Of a stretch of DNA of 64,000 nt, positions 31,660 through 39,429 are shown in pieces. A model generated the notes under the pieces. That model searched no databases. It was not told where the DNA came from and saw only the letters and a program-made list of their open reading frames with translations. Each line of letters starts with the position of its first letter. The stretch's first letter is position 1. The translations under genes and the position numbers were made by a program. Source of the DNA: Chlorobium sp. (lineage in GTDB: Bacteria; Bacteroidota; Chlorobiia; Chlorobiales; Chlorobiaceae); assembly GCA_028277225.1 (NCBI GenBank), contig JANQHB010000040.1:1-64000 (forward strand), written 5' to 3'.

Positions 31660-32502
31660 ATGTCGGAATCACAATGGAAAACAGTTGCCGTCTTTTTCAT
31701 TCTGTTTTTCCTGTCCATCGATCTTACAGCCGCATCCAAAGAGCAGGATATACGCTGGTCGCTAGGCCCCGCAATCTATCATTCGATCTATGAAGAACCC
31801 GGGATCATGAAAGAGGATGGGTTGATGTATGGTCTGAAAGGCACACTTCTGTTGCGTCACGTTCTTCCAGGTCCGTTAACTATGCTTGGAGCGGAAGTGT
31901 CATATGGATGGGGTGAACAGGACTATTCGTCTGTATTGACAGGGAATATAGACGATATCGAAACAACGGTTTTTGAGGCAAGAGGGCTGTTCGGTCTTGA
32001 CGTTCAGGTGCAGGATGTGATCCTTACGCCTTACACAGGTATGGGCTATCGATGGAAGAAAGACAATGCTCAAGGTCTTGTTTCCACTGATGGTGCAATC
32101 GGTTACGACAGGAAGTCGAAGTACACCTATACCCCGTTGGGTATTTCACTTGTCGCCGAACTTGACAGCGGTTGGTCATTTGGGGCGACATTTGAATATG
32201 ACCTTTTCTGGGACGGCACACAGAGAAGTTTGTTCAGCAAGCTGCATCCCATGAATACGGACCTTGTCAACGACCAGAATGATGGTTACGGTCTCAGGGC
32301 ATCTCTCTGTTTTGTAAAAGAGTTGGGCGACAGGTTCCTGATTGTCGTCGAACCGTACTGGCACTACTGGAATATTGAGCAGTCCGGCATGGGTGAATAT
32401 TATCTTTATAACGACTTTCTGGGAAGGGCAGTGCGGACAGCCGGCTATGAACCTGAAAACAGTACCTGGGACTATGGCGTTTCCATTCGCCTGCATTTCT
32501 GA
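31660..32502 (+). CDS. Predicted outer-membrane beta-barrel protein with signal peptide
   Basis: A 280-residue protein. An N-terminal signal peptide (WKTVAVFFILFFLSIDLTAA, cleavage near residue 26) is followed by alternating aromatic/hydrophobic strands with turns, for example TMLGAEVSYGWGEQDYSS, LTPYTGMGYRWKKDN, GWSFGATFEYDLFWDG and FLIVVEPYWHYWNI. It ends VSIRLHF, a C-terminal Phe beta-signal typical of BAM substrates. AAGGAG lies 6 bases before the ATG. No family was recognised. It could be a small porin or an OmpA-like barrel without a peptidoglycan-binding domain. Confidence 0.75.
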   Translation: MSESQWKTVAVFFILFFLSIDLTAASKEQDIRWSLGPAIYHSIYEEPGIMKEDGLMYGLKGTLLLRHVLPGPLTMLGAEVSYGWGEQDYSSVLTGNIDDIETTVFEARGLFGLDVQVQDVILTPYTGMGYRWKKDNAQGLVSTDGAIGYDRKSKYTYTPLGISLVAELDSGWSFGATFEYDLFWDGTQRSLFSKLHPMNTDLVNDQNDGYGLRASLCFVKELGDRFLIVVEPYWHYWNIEQSGMGEYYLYNDFLGRAVRTAGYEPENSTWDYGVSIRLHF

Positions 32503-32789
32503 GTTCCCGAAAGGTTTTGCTCTGCTTTGTGTTGCATTCACTGCTATACGCCCCATTCTTTAACCATCTTTTTAACAAGGGATTACCGATATTTTCCCGT
32601 GGCTCTCATCTTTTGTTGCATGATGTTTTCCTTTCTGTAATACTTCCTCAACACCTGTAATAATCCCTCAATATTCCAATCGATATATTGCTTTGCGTTT
32701 TTATGAAAACGTCATCGGGAGGCTCTTGCCCGTAGCTTTTTTCTTGTTTGATACAGCAGAAGACCTAATCAAAACAAACTACTCCTATC

Positions 32790-34277
32790 ATGCAGAACAC
32801 CAGAAAACACAGAAGCGCATTCCATACGTTTATGGTATGTCTTATGATGTCGATGCTTGTCGTATCGGTATCCGGTTGTGACGAAGACGATGAAGTGGCC
32901 GACATCGTCAATGCTCCTGCCGCCACCGACGATGTTCCCAAGTACATTTTCTTTTTTATCGGTGACGGAATGGCCAGTCCGCAGATCAACCTGACCCAGG
33001 TTGCACTTGACGATCCCGAGTTCAGGCTTGTCAACGGTGCGATCACTCTCGGAGCTATGAACCTTGATCAGTTCCCGGTTGTCGGTATGCAGACGACTCA
33101 CGCAGAAGACCGCTACATCACCGGTTCTGCTGCTTCAGCGACAGCACTTGCCTGCGGTAAAAAAACATCCATCGGCACTATTGCCAAAAATTCCGCACAT
33201 ACCCTTGATTTCAAGAGCATGGCGGAAATGGCAAAAGAAAAAGGGATGAAAGTCGGGATCGTTTCCAGCGTCAGCATCGACCACGCCACACCGGCCTGTT
33301 TCTATGCCCATGCAAACTCGAGAGGCGAGTACTACAACATCGCAAGCCAGATGGATGACAGTGGTTTCGATTACTTCGGCGGCGGTTACGCGAAAGGTAA
33401 TTTCCCCGGTAAAGGGGCGCAGGATATCGAGGTCCAGATGACTGCTGCAGGTTATACGCTCGTAGATACCTACGGTGCTTTGCAGGGTGTTCCTGCCGGT
33501 ACGAAAACCTGGGCATGGACTGGCTATGACGGTTCTGCCGCTTTGAATTACGAGATCGACCGCATGGGTACCGACGAGATTTCTCTCGCGCAGTTCACAC
33601 AGGAAGGCATCAGACTTCTCGACAACGACAAGGGTTTCTTCATGATGGTCGAGGGCGGCAAGATCGACTGGGCCTGTCATGCAAATGACGCTGTCAGCGC
33701 AACCCATGACACAGTTGCTTTCGATGATGCTATCGGAGTCGCACTTGACTTTTACAACCAGCATCCTGACGAAACGCTGATCGTCGTGACCGGTGACCAC
33801 GAATGCGGCGGCCTTTCCCTTGGCTATGCTTTCACGGCTTATGAAACTGCGTTCAATCTCCTGAAGTACCAGGATATTTCTTTCCAGAATTTCACTTACA
33901 GTGATGTTTCTTTTGCACTTGCTATGGAAGATGTGAAAGAGCACTTTGGCCTTGGCGATCCTACAAAGGATCCTGCATTTGCTCTTACCGGCAATGACAG
34001 CACCAGGCTCGAAACGGCATGGGATGACAGCAAGAATGGCGGTTTTAACAGAAGTGAAGAGGAGGTGTATCTGAAATACGGACCCTATTACGATCCGTTC
34101 ACGGTTACCGTTACCCACATTCTTAACGAGAAGGCCGGTATCACCTGGACAAGCTATTCTCACACCGGTGTTCCGGTACCTGTTTACGCTATCGGTGCCG
34201 GTGCCGGCATTTTCGACGGCAGCTATGACAATACCGATGTTGCCAAGAAGATCATTGCTGCCGGCGAACTTAACTGA
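32790..34277 (+). CDS. phoA: Alkaline phosphatase, predicted lipoprotein
   Basis: A 495-residue alkaline phosphatase-superfamily phosphomonoesterase. The signal peptide ends in a lipobox (VSGC, Cys30), then an acidic linker DEDDE, so it should be lipid-anchored rather than a free periplasmic enzyme. FFFIGDGMASPQ gives the first metal site, TGSAASATALACGKKTS the catalytic Ser113, DHATPACFYAH the next ligand, FFMMVEGGKIDWACHANDA a further site, and VVTGDHECGG and YSHTGVPVPVYAIG the late metal ligands. The residue before the catalytic Ser is Gly where E. coli PhoA has Asp. A strong terminator follows. No Pho box was recognised upstream. Confidence 0.92.
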   Translation: MQNTRKHRSAFHTFMVCLMMSMLVVSVSGCDEDDEVADIVNAPAATDDVPKYIFFFIGDGMASPQINLTQVALDDPEFRLVNGAITLGAMNLDQFPVVGMQTTHAEDRYITGSAASATALACGKKTSIGTIAKNSAHTLDFKSMAEMAKEKGMKVGIVSSVSIDHATPACFYAHANSRGEYYNIASQMDDSGFDYFGGGYAKGNFPGKGAQDIEVQMTAAGYTLVDTYGALQGVPAGTKTWAWTGYDGSAALNYEIDRMGTDEISLAQFTQEGIRLLDNDKGFFMMVEGGKIDWACHANDAVSATHDTVAFDDAIGVALDFYNQHPDETLIVVTGDHECGGLSLGYAFTAYETAFNLLKYQDISFQNFTYSDVSFALAMEDVKEHFGLGDPTKDPAFALTGNDSTRLETAWDDSKNGGFNRSEEEVYLKYGPYYDPFTVTVTHILNEKAGITWTSYSHTGVPVPVYAIGAGAGIFDGSYDNTDVAKKIIAAGELN

Positions 34278-34314
34278 TCGTATTCTCGACGTTCTGAATA
34301 ATTCCTGAACAGTT

Positions 34315-34349
34315 CCGGGAGGGTTTTAACAGGCGCTCCCGGTTTTTTT
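34315..34349 (+). terminator. Intrinsic terminator after the alkaline phosphatase gene
   Basis: A 7-bp GC stem CCGGGAG (34315-34321) pairs with CTCCCGG (34336-34342) across a 14-base loop and is followed directly by seven T residues. It separates phoA from the YibE/F gene 15 bp downstream. Confidence 0.85.
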
Positions 34350-34363
34350 ATGTTTGTGGCCTT

Positions 34364-35518
34364 ATGGAAAAGAAACAATTCAAGAAGACCGATACGGTAT
34401 TCGTTATTGTCGTTATTTGCATTTCGGCTGTTTTATGGTTTTTTCCAACAGGTTTTGAAAAACCCGAGTTGATGAAAAACGCCTATCATGAACAGGCGAG
34501 GGTTGTCAGTGTCGACAACAGCGATCTTAAAAGAGTCGGGCTTATCCTTGCGGGCGAACAGCGCCTGACACTCGATATCGAATCCGGTTCGTTCAAAGGA
34601 GAAAGAGTGGACGGGATAAATCCTTTGATGGGGCAGATGAGTTATGACAAGCTGTTTCTCGAAGGTGACAAGGTTCTTGCTATTCTTAAAACCGATGGTG
34701 ATAACGCAAGGATAATCAGCGCAAGGGCGGCGGAGCTGTACCGGCTCGATGTTGAACTTGTCCTCTTTGCCTTGTTCGGGCTTTTTCTTCTGTGGTTTGC
34801 CCGATGGACCGGTTTTCGCGCACTTCTCTCGTTTGTTTTCACAGCTCTGGTTATATGGAAAGTGCTGATCCCCCTCTTTCTCAAGGGAATTCCTCCGCTG
34901 CCGGTTGCGTTCCTTGTCGTGTCTCTTACGACATCGGTGATCATGCTTTTGATTACAGGTTTCAGCAGGAAGGGGGCGGTCGCGCTTGCCGGGGCTATCA
35001 GCGGTGTTGCCATTACAGCAGTGCTTGCTGTGCTCTTCGGGGCCTTGTTCCGGGTACCGGGGACAGCAAGGGATTTTGCCGAGATGCTCTCTTACAACGG
35101 TTTCTATACGTTGAGACTGACCGATATTTTTCTCTCCGGAATTTTTATTTCAGCAGCAGGGGCGGTGATGGATATGGCAATGGACGTTGCTGCTTCACAG
35201 GCCGAGGTCGTTGAAAAGTATCCCGGCATAACCCGGAAGGAGCTGATTATGTCCGGATTTCGTGTCGGGCAAGCCGTTGTCGGGACCATGACGACGACAC
35301 TGCTCTTTGCCTATTCCGGCAGCTTTACCTTTGCCCTGATGTTTTTCATGGCTCAGGGTTCGCCCATAGGCTATATGTTTACAATGAACTACGTGGCAGC
35401 CGAAATACTGCTGACCCTTGTGGGAAGCTTCGGACTTGTCCTGGTCGCCCCGGCAACTGCTCTCCTGGGCGGTCTTATTTACAGGACAGGAGCGCCAGAA
35501 GCTTCGCTGTCCTCGTAA
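34364..35518 (+). CDS. YibE/F-family multi-pass membrane protein
   Basis: A 384-residue protein. One N-terminal transmembrane helix precedes an exported ~85-residue domain (EQARVVSVDNSDLKRVGLIL, then DGINPLMGQMSYDKLF). From residue ~125 there are about seven further helices with the YibE/F hallmarks: SFVFTALVIWKVLIPLFLKG, LSGIFISAAGAVMDMAMDVA, ASQAEVVEKYPGITRKELIM, SGFRVGQAVVGTMTTTLLFA. The family's function is not established. It lies downstream of a strong terminator and so has its own promoter. Confidence 0.85.
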   Translation: MEKKQFKKTDTVFVIVVICISAVLWFFPTGFEKPELMKNAYHEQARVVSVDNSDLKRVGLILAGEQRLTLDIESGSFKGERVDGINPLMGQMSYDKLFLEGDKVLAILKTDGDNARIISARAAELYRLDVELVLFALFGLFLLWFARWTGFRALLSFVFTALVIWKVLIPLFLKGIPPLPVAFLVVSLTTSVIMLLITGFSRKGAVALAGAISGVAITAVLAVLFGALFRVPGTARDFAEMLSYNGFYTLRLTDIFLSGIFISAAGAVMDMAMDVAASQAEVVEKYPGITRKELIMSGFRVGQAVVGTMTTTLLFAYSGSFTFALMFFMAQGSPIGYMFTMNYVAAEILLTLVGSFGLVLVAPATALLGGLIYRTGAPEASLSS

Positions 35519-35927
35519 ACTTTTTCAAAAGCAGGCTGTCTCCAAAAGGCCGGCAATGCTCTCTGCTGTCATCCATGGGGCGGCCCTGTGAAAAAGATGT
35601 CCTGTTTTTCACGGGGCTTACCCTGGAATTCATTGCTCAGCAGACTTGAGTATGGATGCCGTATCCCGTTGAAAAGCAGAATTCTTTTGTACGGAGGGAC
35701 ATGAATCTCTGCCGGGCAACGCACCTTGTTACGGATAGACGTTAAGTTTGTGCTTCTGAAACAGATGCTCGAAGAGATTCTTGCTCCAGTTTTAGCTGAG
35801 AGCTTCTTTGATGGTAAGGGCTCAAAAAATATTTTCAAGAAGAAAGGTCGAAACAGACTCATTACAGGCCCGGACGGAGAGCTATTGCTCTTCGCAGGAG
35901 CAATAATTTCACTATCATCAACGTATT
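35519..35927. other. Intergenic region, 409 bp, with a hairpin repeat and no supported gene
   Basis: A stem CCCTGTGAAAAA / TTTTTCACGGGG (about 35584-35618, one mismatch) ends in CACGGGGCT, like the CCCCGTGAAAT/ATTTCACGGGG hairpin at 36812-36843. A plus-strand frame from 35726 (LRIDVKFVLLKQMLEEILAP, then VLAESFFDGKGSK) is gene-like but lacks a convincing start and domain, and it may be a gene remnant. Confidence 0.4.
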
Positions 35928-36683
35928 ATGGCTAAAGCATCATTCCATGAAGAGCACCCGGCTTCGCTTTCCGGAGAGCTGAAGGAAATGGCAGACCAGG
36001 GTATTGCCGAACAGTCACAATGGTTTTTCAAGACGGGGGAAGGCGAGTATGGCGAAGGTGACCGCTTTCTCGGCATCAGGGTTCCTGAGCTGCGAAAAAT
36101 TGCCCGCAGGAACAGAAATATCCCGCTGGATTCGTGCAGCAAACTGCTTGATTCAGCATATCACGAGGAGCGGCTTCTGGCTTTGTTTATTCTTGTGCTG
36201 AAGTTTGAGAAGGGTGACGAGAGTCTTCGGAAAGCGGTGTTCGACCTGTATTTCGAAAAACTCGACCGGGTTAACAACTGGGATCTTATCGACAGCTCTG
36301 CGCCACATATCGCAGGAGCATGGCTGGCAGACAAAAAAAAGGATATCCTTTACACGCTGGCCCTTTCAGACAATCTCTGGGAGCGGAGAATCGCAATTCT
36401 GGCGACGTTCTTTTATATAAAAAATGACAGCTATGACGATACGCTTGCCATAGCCGGTATGCTGAAAGGTGACTCAGAGGATCTGATCCATAAAGCCGTC
36501 GGGTGGATGCTCAGGGAGGTCGGGAAACGTGATGGCGAGGTCGAGAGAGCTTTTCTGAGGGAGCATTGCAGTGAGATGCCGCGTACGATGCTTCGCTACG
36601 CGATTGAACGCTTTCCGGAGGATGAAAGACAGCGTTTTCTGAAACCTAAACTGAGCGTCCCGACATGTCGGGATGCTTCATAA
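35928..36683 (+). CDS. DNA alkylation repair protein (AlkD-like HEAT-repeat glycosylase)
   Basis: A 251-residue all-helical HEAT-repeat protein of the AlkD family, which excises bulky or cationic alkylated bases (3- and 7-alkylpurines). Visible family runs are YGEGDRFLGIRVPELRKIAR, YHEERLLALFILVLKFEKGD, RVNNWDLIDSSAPHIAGAWL, WERRIAILATFFYIKND and DLIHKAVGWMLREVGKRD, the last carrying the Trp/Asp region of the active site. The last 12 residues (PKLSVPTCRDAS) and the stop are encoded by an inserted palindromic element. The original C-terminus has therefore been replaced, probably without loss of function. Confidence 0.9.
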   Translation: MAKASFHEEHPASLSGELKEMADQGIAEQSQWFFKTGEGEYGEGDRFLGIRVPELRKIARRNRNIPLDSCSKLLDSAYHEERLLALFILVLKFEKGDESLRKAVFDLYFEKLDRVNNWDLIDSSAPHIAGAWLADKKKDILYTLALSDNLWERRIAILATFFYIKNDSYDDTLAIAGMLKGDSEDLIHKAVGWMLREVGKRDGEVERAFLREHCSEMPRTMLRYAIERFPEDERQRFLKPKLSVPTCRDAS

Positions 36684-36866
36684 TAGTAAGTTCAATAAAA
36701 AATATCAGTTATACTGATTTTGTGTAGAGATTATCCATCACCTGTCGGGTGAGTGTGAAAACTGATAAAGAGCCGCATTTATTGAAATCCCGACACGTCG
36801 GGAAATGCCGACCCCGTGAAATCAGACCAGATATTTCACGGGGCTCGACAATCGCTCAATTCAGGT
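36644..36866. mobile_element. 223-bp palindromic intergenic element overlapping the alkD 3' end
   Basis: Left end ACCTAAACTGAGCG (36644-36657) and right end CGCTCAATTCAGGT (36853-36866) are inverted repeats. Inside are two copies of the palindrome TCCCGACAnGTCGGGA (36658-36673 and variant 36788-36803) and a perfect 11-bp stem CCCCGTGAAAT/ATTTCACGGGG (36812-36843). A shorter relative with the same ends and the same CTCGACAATCGC border lies at 39339-39428. It encodes no gene and fills most of the 36684-36965 spacer. Confidence 0.75.
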
Positions 36867-36930
36867 GAAAGGATGTGTTTAAGGGAAGGTTTTCGTCACG
36901 GGCCTTGTTATTGTTCTGGTGAAGTGTTAA

Positions 36931-36951
36931 TATATGATCAAATGTTCATCT
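36931..36951. promoter_or_regulatory. Candidate ArsR/SmtB operator upstream of the regulator
   Basis: TATATGATCAAATGTTCATC is an imperfect inverted repeat (ATGATCA/TGTTCAT) of the SmtB/CadC/CzrA 12-2-12 style and lies 15 bp before the arsR-like start. Self-regulation by metal-responsive repressors at such sites is usual in the family. A related site lies before the permease gene. Confidence 0.6.
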
Positions 36952-36965
36952 GATCCTGCAAGAGT

Positions 36966-37343
36966 ATGATGGAATCCAAAACGGATATATGTCAGGAGAA
37001 GTGTTTCCATCCGGCAAAGATTGAGAAGGCCCGCAAAGCCATGATGCCGGATGAGGCTTTGGGAGATCTTGCTGATCTTTTCAAGGCATTGGGTGAGCCT
37101 ACCCGTGCGAAAATACTCAATGCGCTCTATCATGTTGAACTGTGCGTGTGTGACCTGACCGTTCTTCTCGATATGACACAGTCGGCGATATCGCACCAGT
37201 TACGGGTTTTACGCTCAGCCAAGATTGTCAGATCCAGAAAAGAAGGAAAGAACGTCTACTATTCGCTCGATGATGAACATATTCAGAAGCTTATCCAGCT
37301 TGGCGCAGAACATGTGCTGGAAAAAGGAATTAAAAAGGAATAA
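36966..37343 (+). CDS. ArsR/SmtB-family metal-sensing repressor (CadC-like)
   Basis: A 125-residue winged-helix repressor: LADLFKALGEPTRAKILNAL, then ELCVCDLTVLLDMTQSAISH and QLRVLRSAKIVRSRKEGKNV with the wing and YYSLDDEH. The alpha-3 motif ELCVCDLT and the N-terminal Cys pair in CQEKCF are the metal-ligand arrangement of CadC-type sensors (Cd, Pb, Zn). Metal binding would release DNA. It precedes a metal permease by 66 bp, with a palindrome in the gap, and likely controls both genes. A start at the second ATG (36969) is equally possible. Confidence 0.92.
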   Translation: MMESKTDICQEKCFHPAKIEKARKAMMPDEALGDLADLFKALGEPTRAKILNALYHVELCVCDLTVLLDMTQSAISHQLRVLRSAKIVRSRKEGKNVYYSLDDEHIQKLIQLGAEHVLEKGIKKE

Positions 37344-37357
37344 AAATTTTTTTTGTT

Positions 37358-37383
37358 ACACATATGAATATATTTTCATGTGT
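37358..37383. promoter_or_regulatory. Candidate ArsR-type operator upstream of the permease gene
   Basis: A 26-bp near-palindrome with arms ACACATATGAA and TTTTCATGTGT lies in the 66-bp gap between the repressor and the permease, 27 bp before the permease ATG. It shares TGAA...TTCA core spacing with the site at 36931. It would allow the permease to have its own metal-controlled promoter. Confidence 0.6.
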
Positions 37384-37409
37384 TAATTCGTTGCATATAA
37401 AGTACTGTT

Positions 37410-38486
37410 ATGTCTGATATAGTTAACGCTTTCTATGAGGTGCTTCTGGCATCCTGGGGTGTGCTCCTCGATTCTGCGCCCTATGTCCTTCTCGGTTTTT
37501 TTGTGGCCGGTCTGTTCAAGGCTTTTCTTCCTGGTGATTTTGTTACACGGCATCTTGGGGGAAACGGTATTGGCAGTATCGTGAAAGCATCGGCAATCGG
37601 AATTCCGGTTCCTCTCTGCAGTTGCGGGGTTCTTCCCGCTGCCGCAGGCTTGAAGAAGCAGGGGGCGGGGAAAGGTGCGGTTACATCTTTCCTGATATCG
37701 ACGCCGGAAACCGGGGTGGATTCGATCGCGGTGACCTATGCGCTTCTCGATCCGATCATGACAGTGATACGGCCGGTCGTGTCTTTTTTTACCGCAGTTG
37801 CTGCCGGTATCTCTGTGTCTTTTTCTGAAATGATCGGAGGCGGCAGGAAAACCGAAATAACAGCTTCTCCAGAAGAGGTTTGCTGTGAAACGTCCTGTTG
37901 CTGCAACAAGCAAGAGGAAAAGAAGAAGAGTACGGCACAAAAGCTGAAAGAAGGAATGGTGTTCGCTTTTGACGATCTGCTCAAGGATATCGGCAAGTGG
38001 CTTCTTGCCGGTATTGTTCTGGCAGGTATTATTTCAGTTTTTGTCTCGCCTGAACTGATAAACCGTTATATCGGGAACGAGTATCTTTCGATGCTTTTTA
38101 TGCTTGCCATCTCTATTCCGCTTTATGTCTGTGCGACCGCATCGACGCCGGTAGCGGCTGCTCTGGCTCTGAAAGGGATATCTCCAGGTGCGGCCCTGGT
38201 GTTTCTTCTTGCGGGTCCTGCAACGAACGTCGCTTCGTTGACGGTTGTTTCGAAGATTCTCGGTAGAAAAGCGGTGATTGTGTACCTTGTTGTTATTATC
38301 GTCATGTCATTTGCTGCGGGTGTTCTGGTAAATTATCTCTATGGGTTCTTCGGATTCGATATAGCGAACTGGGTCCAGCTGGATGCTGATCATGAAGGCG
38401 GGTTTATTGCAACAGCATCTTCGATCCTGCTGCTCTTTCTCATCGCACGGACCCTCGTGCCGCACAAAAAAACAGATCATTGCTGA
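37410..38486 (+). CDS. Metal efflux permease, SO_0444/ArsP-like (UPF0718/DUF318)
   Basis: A 358-residue membrane protein with two repeated halves. Each half has about four helices: GFFVAGLFKAFLPGDFVTRH, then IPVPLCSCGVLPAAAGLKKQ with its CSCG motif, and AISIPLYVCATASTPVAAAL with LAGPATNVASLTVVSKILG. A cytoplasmic central loop has a Cys cluster (EEVCCETSCCCNKQEEKK), a plausible metal-binding patch. The two-half permeases with this loop are the SO_0444 Cu/Zn efflux type; ArsP organoarsenical exporters are related. The adjacent CadC-like repressor supports a role in export of a soft metal. Confidence 0.88.
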   Translation: MSDIVNAFYEVLLASWGVLLDSAPYVLLGFFVAGLFKAFLPGDFVTRHLGGNGIGSIVKASAIGIPVPLCSCGVLPAAAGLKKQGAGKGAVTSFLISTPETGVDSIAVTYALLDPIMTVIRPVVSFFTAVAAGISVSFSEMIGGGRKTEITASPEEVCCETSCCCNKQEEKKKSTAQKLKEGMVFAFDDLLKDIGKWLLAGIVLAGIISVFVSPELINRYIGNEYLSMLFMLAISIPLYVCATASTPVAAALALKGISPGAALVFLLAGPATNVASLTVVSKILGRKAVIVYLVVIIVMSFAAGVLVNYLYGFFGFDIANWVQLDADHEGGFIATASSILLLFLIARTLVPHKKTDHC

Positions 38487-38545
38487 ACGGCTTGCCGGGC
38501 ATGCATCTCTTTGCGGTTGCAGTCTGCAGCAATGTCTATAGTAAG

Positions 38546-38695
38546 GCCTGAATTGAGGGTTTCAACAAATGCGGTTCTTCATCGGTTTTTCCTGCTCCCG
38601 ACAGGTGACGAATAATCATACCTTTTGAACAGTATAAAAGACTTTTTTTATATCCTTACTCTTATTGAGCGTATGTTGAAACGCTCAGTTTAGGT
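38546..38695. mobile_element. 150-bp MITE-like element with TTTCAAC-type terminal inverted repeats
   Basis: The left end GCCTGAATTGAGGGTTTCAA (from 38546) and the right end (38675-38695, ending CTCAGTTTAGGT) are inverted repeats matching at 17 of 21 positions. The right 40 bp is shared with 10883-10923. The ends belong to the same family as the 36644 and 39339 elements, with a different interior. The right border TTTAGGTG forms the likely ribosome-binding site of the next gene. Confidence 0.65.
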
Positions 38696-38702
38696 GAAAG
38701 CA

Positions 38703-39344
38703 ATGATACAGGCAATTCTCTGGGATAATGACGGACTGCTCCTTGACAGCGAGGCGGTTTTTTTTGAGCTGACCCGATCGGTGTTCTCGGAGTTTGGATA
38801 TGATCTGACAGAAGAGTTCTGGGGCATCGAGTATCTTGGTAAAGCCCGGCGAACCAGGGAGATCGCCCGTGAGTTCGGGATGACGTCCGACCATGTCGAT
38901 CGTCTCATTGCCATGCGTGACGGCAGGTTTTTCGAAGCACTGCAATCTCCTCTTCCGCTGAGACCGAAAGTTCGCCAGACCCTGGATTGTCTCTCCGGCA
39001 CTTTAAAGATGGCGGTGGTAACCGGCAGTCCAAGGGAAAAAGTCGAATTGATGCATAAGAGGAGTGGACTCGACGGTTATTTTGACCTGGTCATTACACA
39101 TGATGATGTCGAACGAACCAAGCCTCATCCGGAGCCATACACGACCGCACTCGATCGGCTTGGGCTGGAGCCCGAACAGACTTTTGCTGTCGAGGATTCA
39201 GAGAGAGGGCTGGAATCGGCTCATGCGGCAGGCATAGCCTGCATTGTTGTTCCGAATCCCCTGACAAGGATACAGCAGTTTGAAAAGGCTCATGCTGTCG
39301 AACCGGATGTTTCGGCCGTACTTCGTCATCTTTCTATCACCTGA
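38703..39344 (+). CDS. HAD-superfamily phosphatase (beta-phosphoglucomutase-like)
   Basis: A 213-residue HAD protein. Motif I is AILWDNDGLLLDSE, a subfamily I cap follows at ~15-85, motif II is MAVVTGSPREKVEL, and motifs III/IV are VERTKPHPEPYTTALDRLGL and TFAVEDSERGLESAHAAGIA. The first motif has DNDG instead of DxDGT, a normal variant in this group. I chose ATG 38703 because AGGTG at 38692-38696 is well spaced; GTG 38694 would add three residues. Its stop codon (TGA in ACCTGAACTGAG) lies in the left end of the next repeat element, so both gene ends are shaped by inserted elements. Confidence 0.85.
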   Translation: MIQAILWDNDGLLLDSEAVFFELTRSVFSEFGYDLTEEFWGIEYLGKARRTREIAREFGMTSDHVDRLIAMRDGRFFEALQSPLPLRPKVRQTLDCLSGTLKMAVVTGSPREKVELMHKRSGLDGYFDLVITHDDVERTKPHPEPYTTALDRLGLEPEQTFAVEDSERGLESAHAAGIACIVVPNPLTRIQQFEKAHAVEPDVSAVLRHLSIT

Positions 39345-39428
39345 ACTGAGCGTCCCGACATGTCGGGATACAGCGGCATTCCCTGTGCCTTGCATCTGTA
39401 GCATGCTCGACAATCGCACAATTCAGGC
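39339..39428. mobile_element. 90-bp palindromic intergenic element between a HAD gene and uvrA
   Basis: The left end ACCTGAACTGAGCG (39339-39352) followed by TCCCGACATGTCGGGA (39353-39368), and the right end CGCACAATTCAGGC (39415-39428) preceded by CTCGACAAT, are the same borders as the 223-bp element at 36644-36866, with a shorter interior. It supplies the stop codon of the HAD gene and reaches to within 2 bp of the uvrA stop, so it forms the whole convergent spacer. Confidence 0.75.
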
Positions 39429-39429
39429 A

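Noticed and set aside
33135..34163. 342-codon minus-strand frame opposite the alkaline phosphatase gene
   Set aside because: It is a shadow of a gene with all catalytic motifs, and the protein sequence shows no domain.
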